From: Clostridiales bacterium
GTDB taxonomy: Bacteria; Bacillota; Clostridia; Oscillospirales; Acutalibacteraceae
Assembly (NCBI GenBank): GCA_019416395.1
Contig: DXXH01000065.1
Span: 1-15,099, forward strand
Reading direction: 5' to 3'
DNA: 15,099 nucleotides
This document shows positions 15,015-15,099 of this stretch, in pieces; position 1 is the first letter of the stretch; every line of letters begins with the position of its first letter. The translations under genes were made by a program, and so were the position numbers. Below the pieces are notes generated by a model that saw nothing but the letters and a program-made list of their open reading frames with translations, was not told where the DNA came from and did not search any database.

Positions 15015-15099
15015 GGAAAAAATTATTTTTTTCACAAAATTTTATCACTTACCCGCCACCAAGTACACATTTCGTCAATTGTCCTTATCCAGAATACAC

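Noticed and set aside
1..15099. Mobile elements, CRISPR arrays, prophage genes, tRNA/rRNA
   Set aside because: No direct repeat arrays with spacers, no transposase or integrase motifs, no cloverleaf-like or rRNA sequence was seen on either strand.

Overview
The window reads as chromosomal DNA of a Gram-positive, probably anaerobic and spore-lineage member of the Bacillota (class Clostridia; an Oscillospirales-type bacterium is my best guess). The reasons are strong AGGAGG ribosome sites, sigma-A-type promoters, GTG starts, an S-layer-homology (SLH) wall protein, a BofA-family sporulation membrane protein, an iron-dependent alcohol dehydrogenase and a clostridial-style short SerA. No transposase, phage gene, CRISPR array, tRNA or rRNA is visible. 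It looks like ordinary core and housekeeping sequence, not an accessory island.

Layout: (1) 1-125 holds the end of something left of the window, or a possible small RNA, closed by a strong bidirectional terminator. (2) 211-2460, minus strand: a D-2-hydroxyacid dehydrogenase followed by an iron-containing alcohol dehydrogenase. (3) 2636-9508, plus strand: a co-directional run of ABC exporter half-transporter, murD, rnr (RNase R), a 57-residue BofA-family protein and nagA, ending in a terminator shared with the convergent gene. (4) 9594-11249, minus strand: a secreted protein with three SLH repeats and a phosphodiester glycosidase domain. (5) 11471-12445, plus strand: a zinc-ribbon multi-pass membrane protein of unknown role. 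(6) 12653-14926, minus strand: the serC-serA serine biosynthesis operon, with its promoter and a palindromic candidate operator at 14955-15014.

How the genes fit together: serC and serA encode successive steps from 3-phosphoglycerate to phosphoserine. murD builds the peptidoglycan precursor, nagA recycles amino sugar, and the SLH/glycosidase protein sits on the wall, so the centre of the window leans towards envelope metabolism. The two dehydrogenases at the left form a small redox unit divergent from the exporter.

Most notable points: the very short bofA-like gene between rnr and nagA; the nested GGTAAA/TTTACC palindromes over the serC start site; an RNase R with an Arg/Gly-rich N-terminal tail and no basic C-terminal tail; and a possible small RNA with an anti-Shine-Dalgarno stretch at the left edge. 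I found no convincing undescribed multi-gene system.
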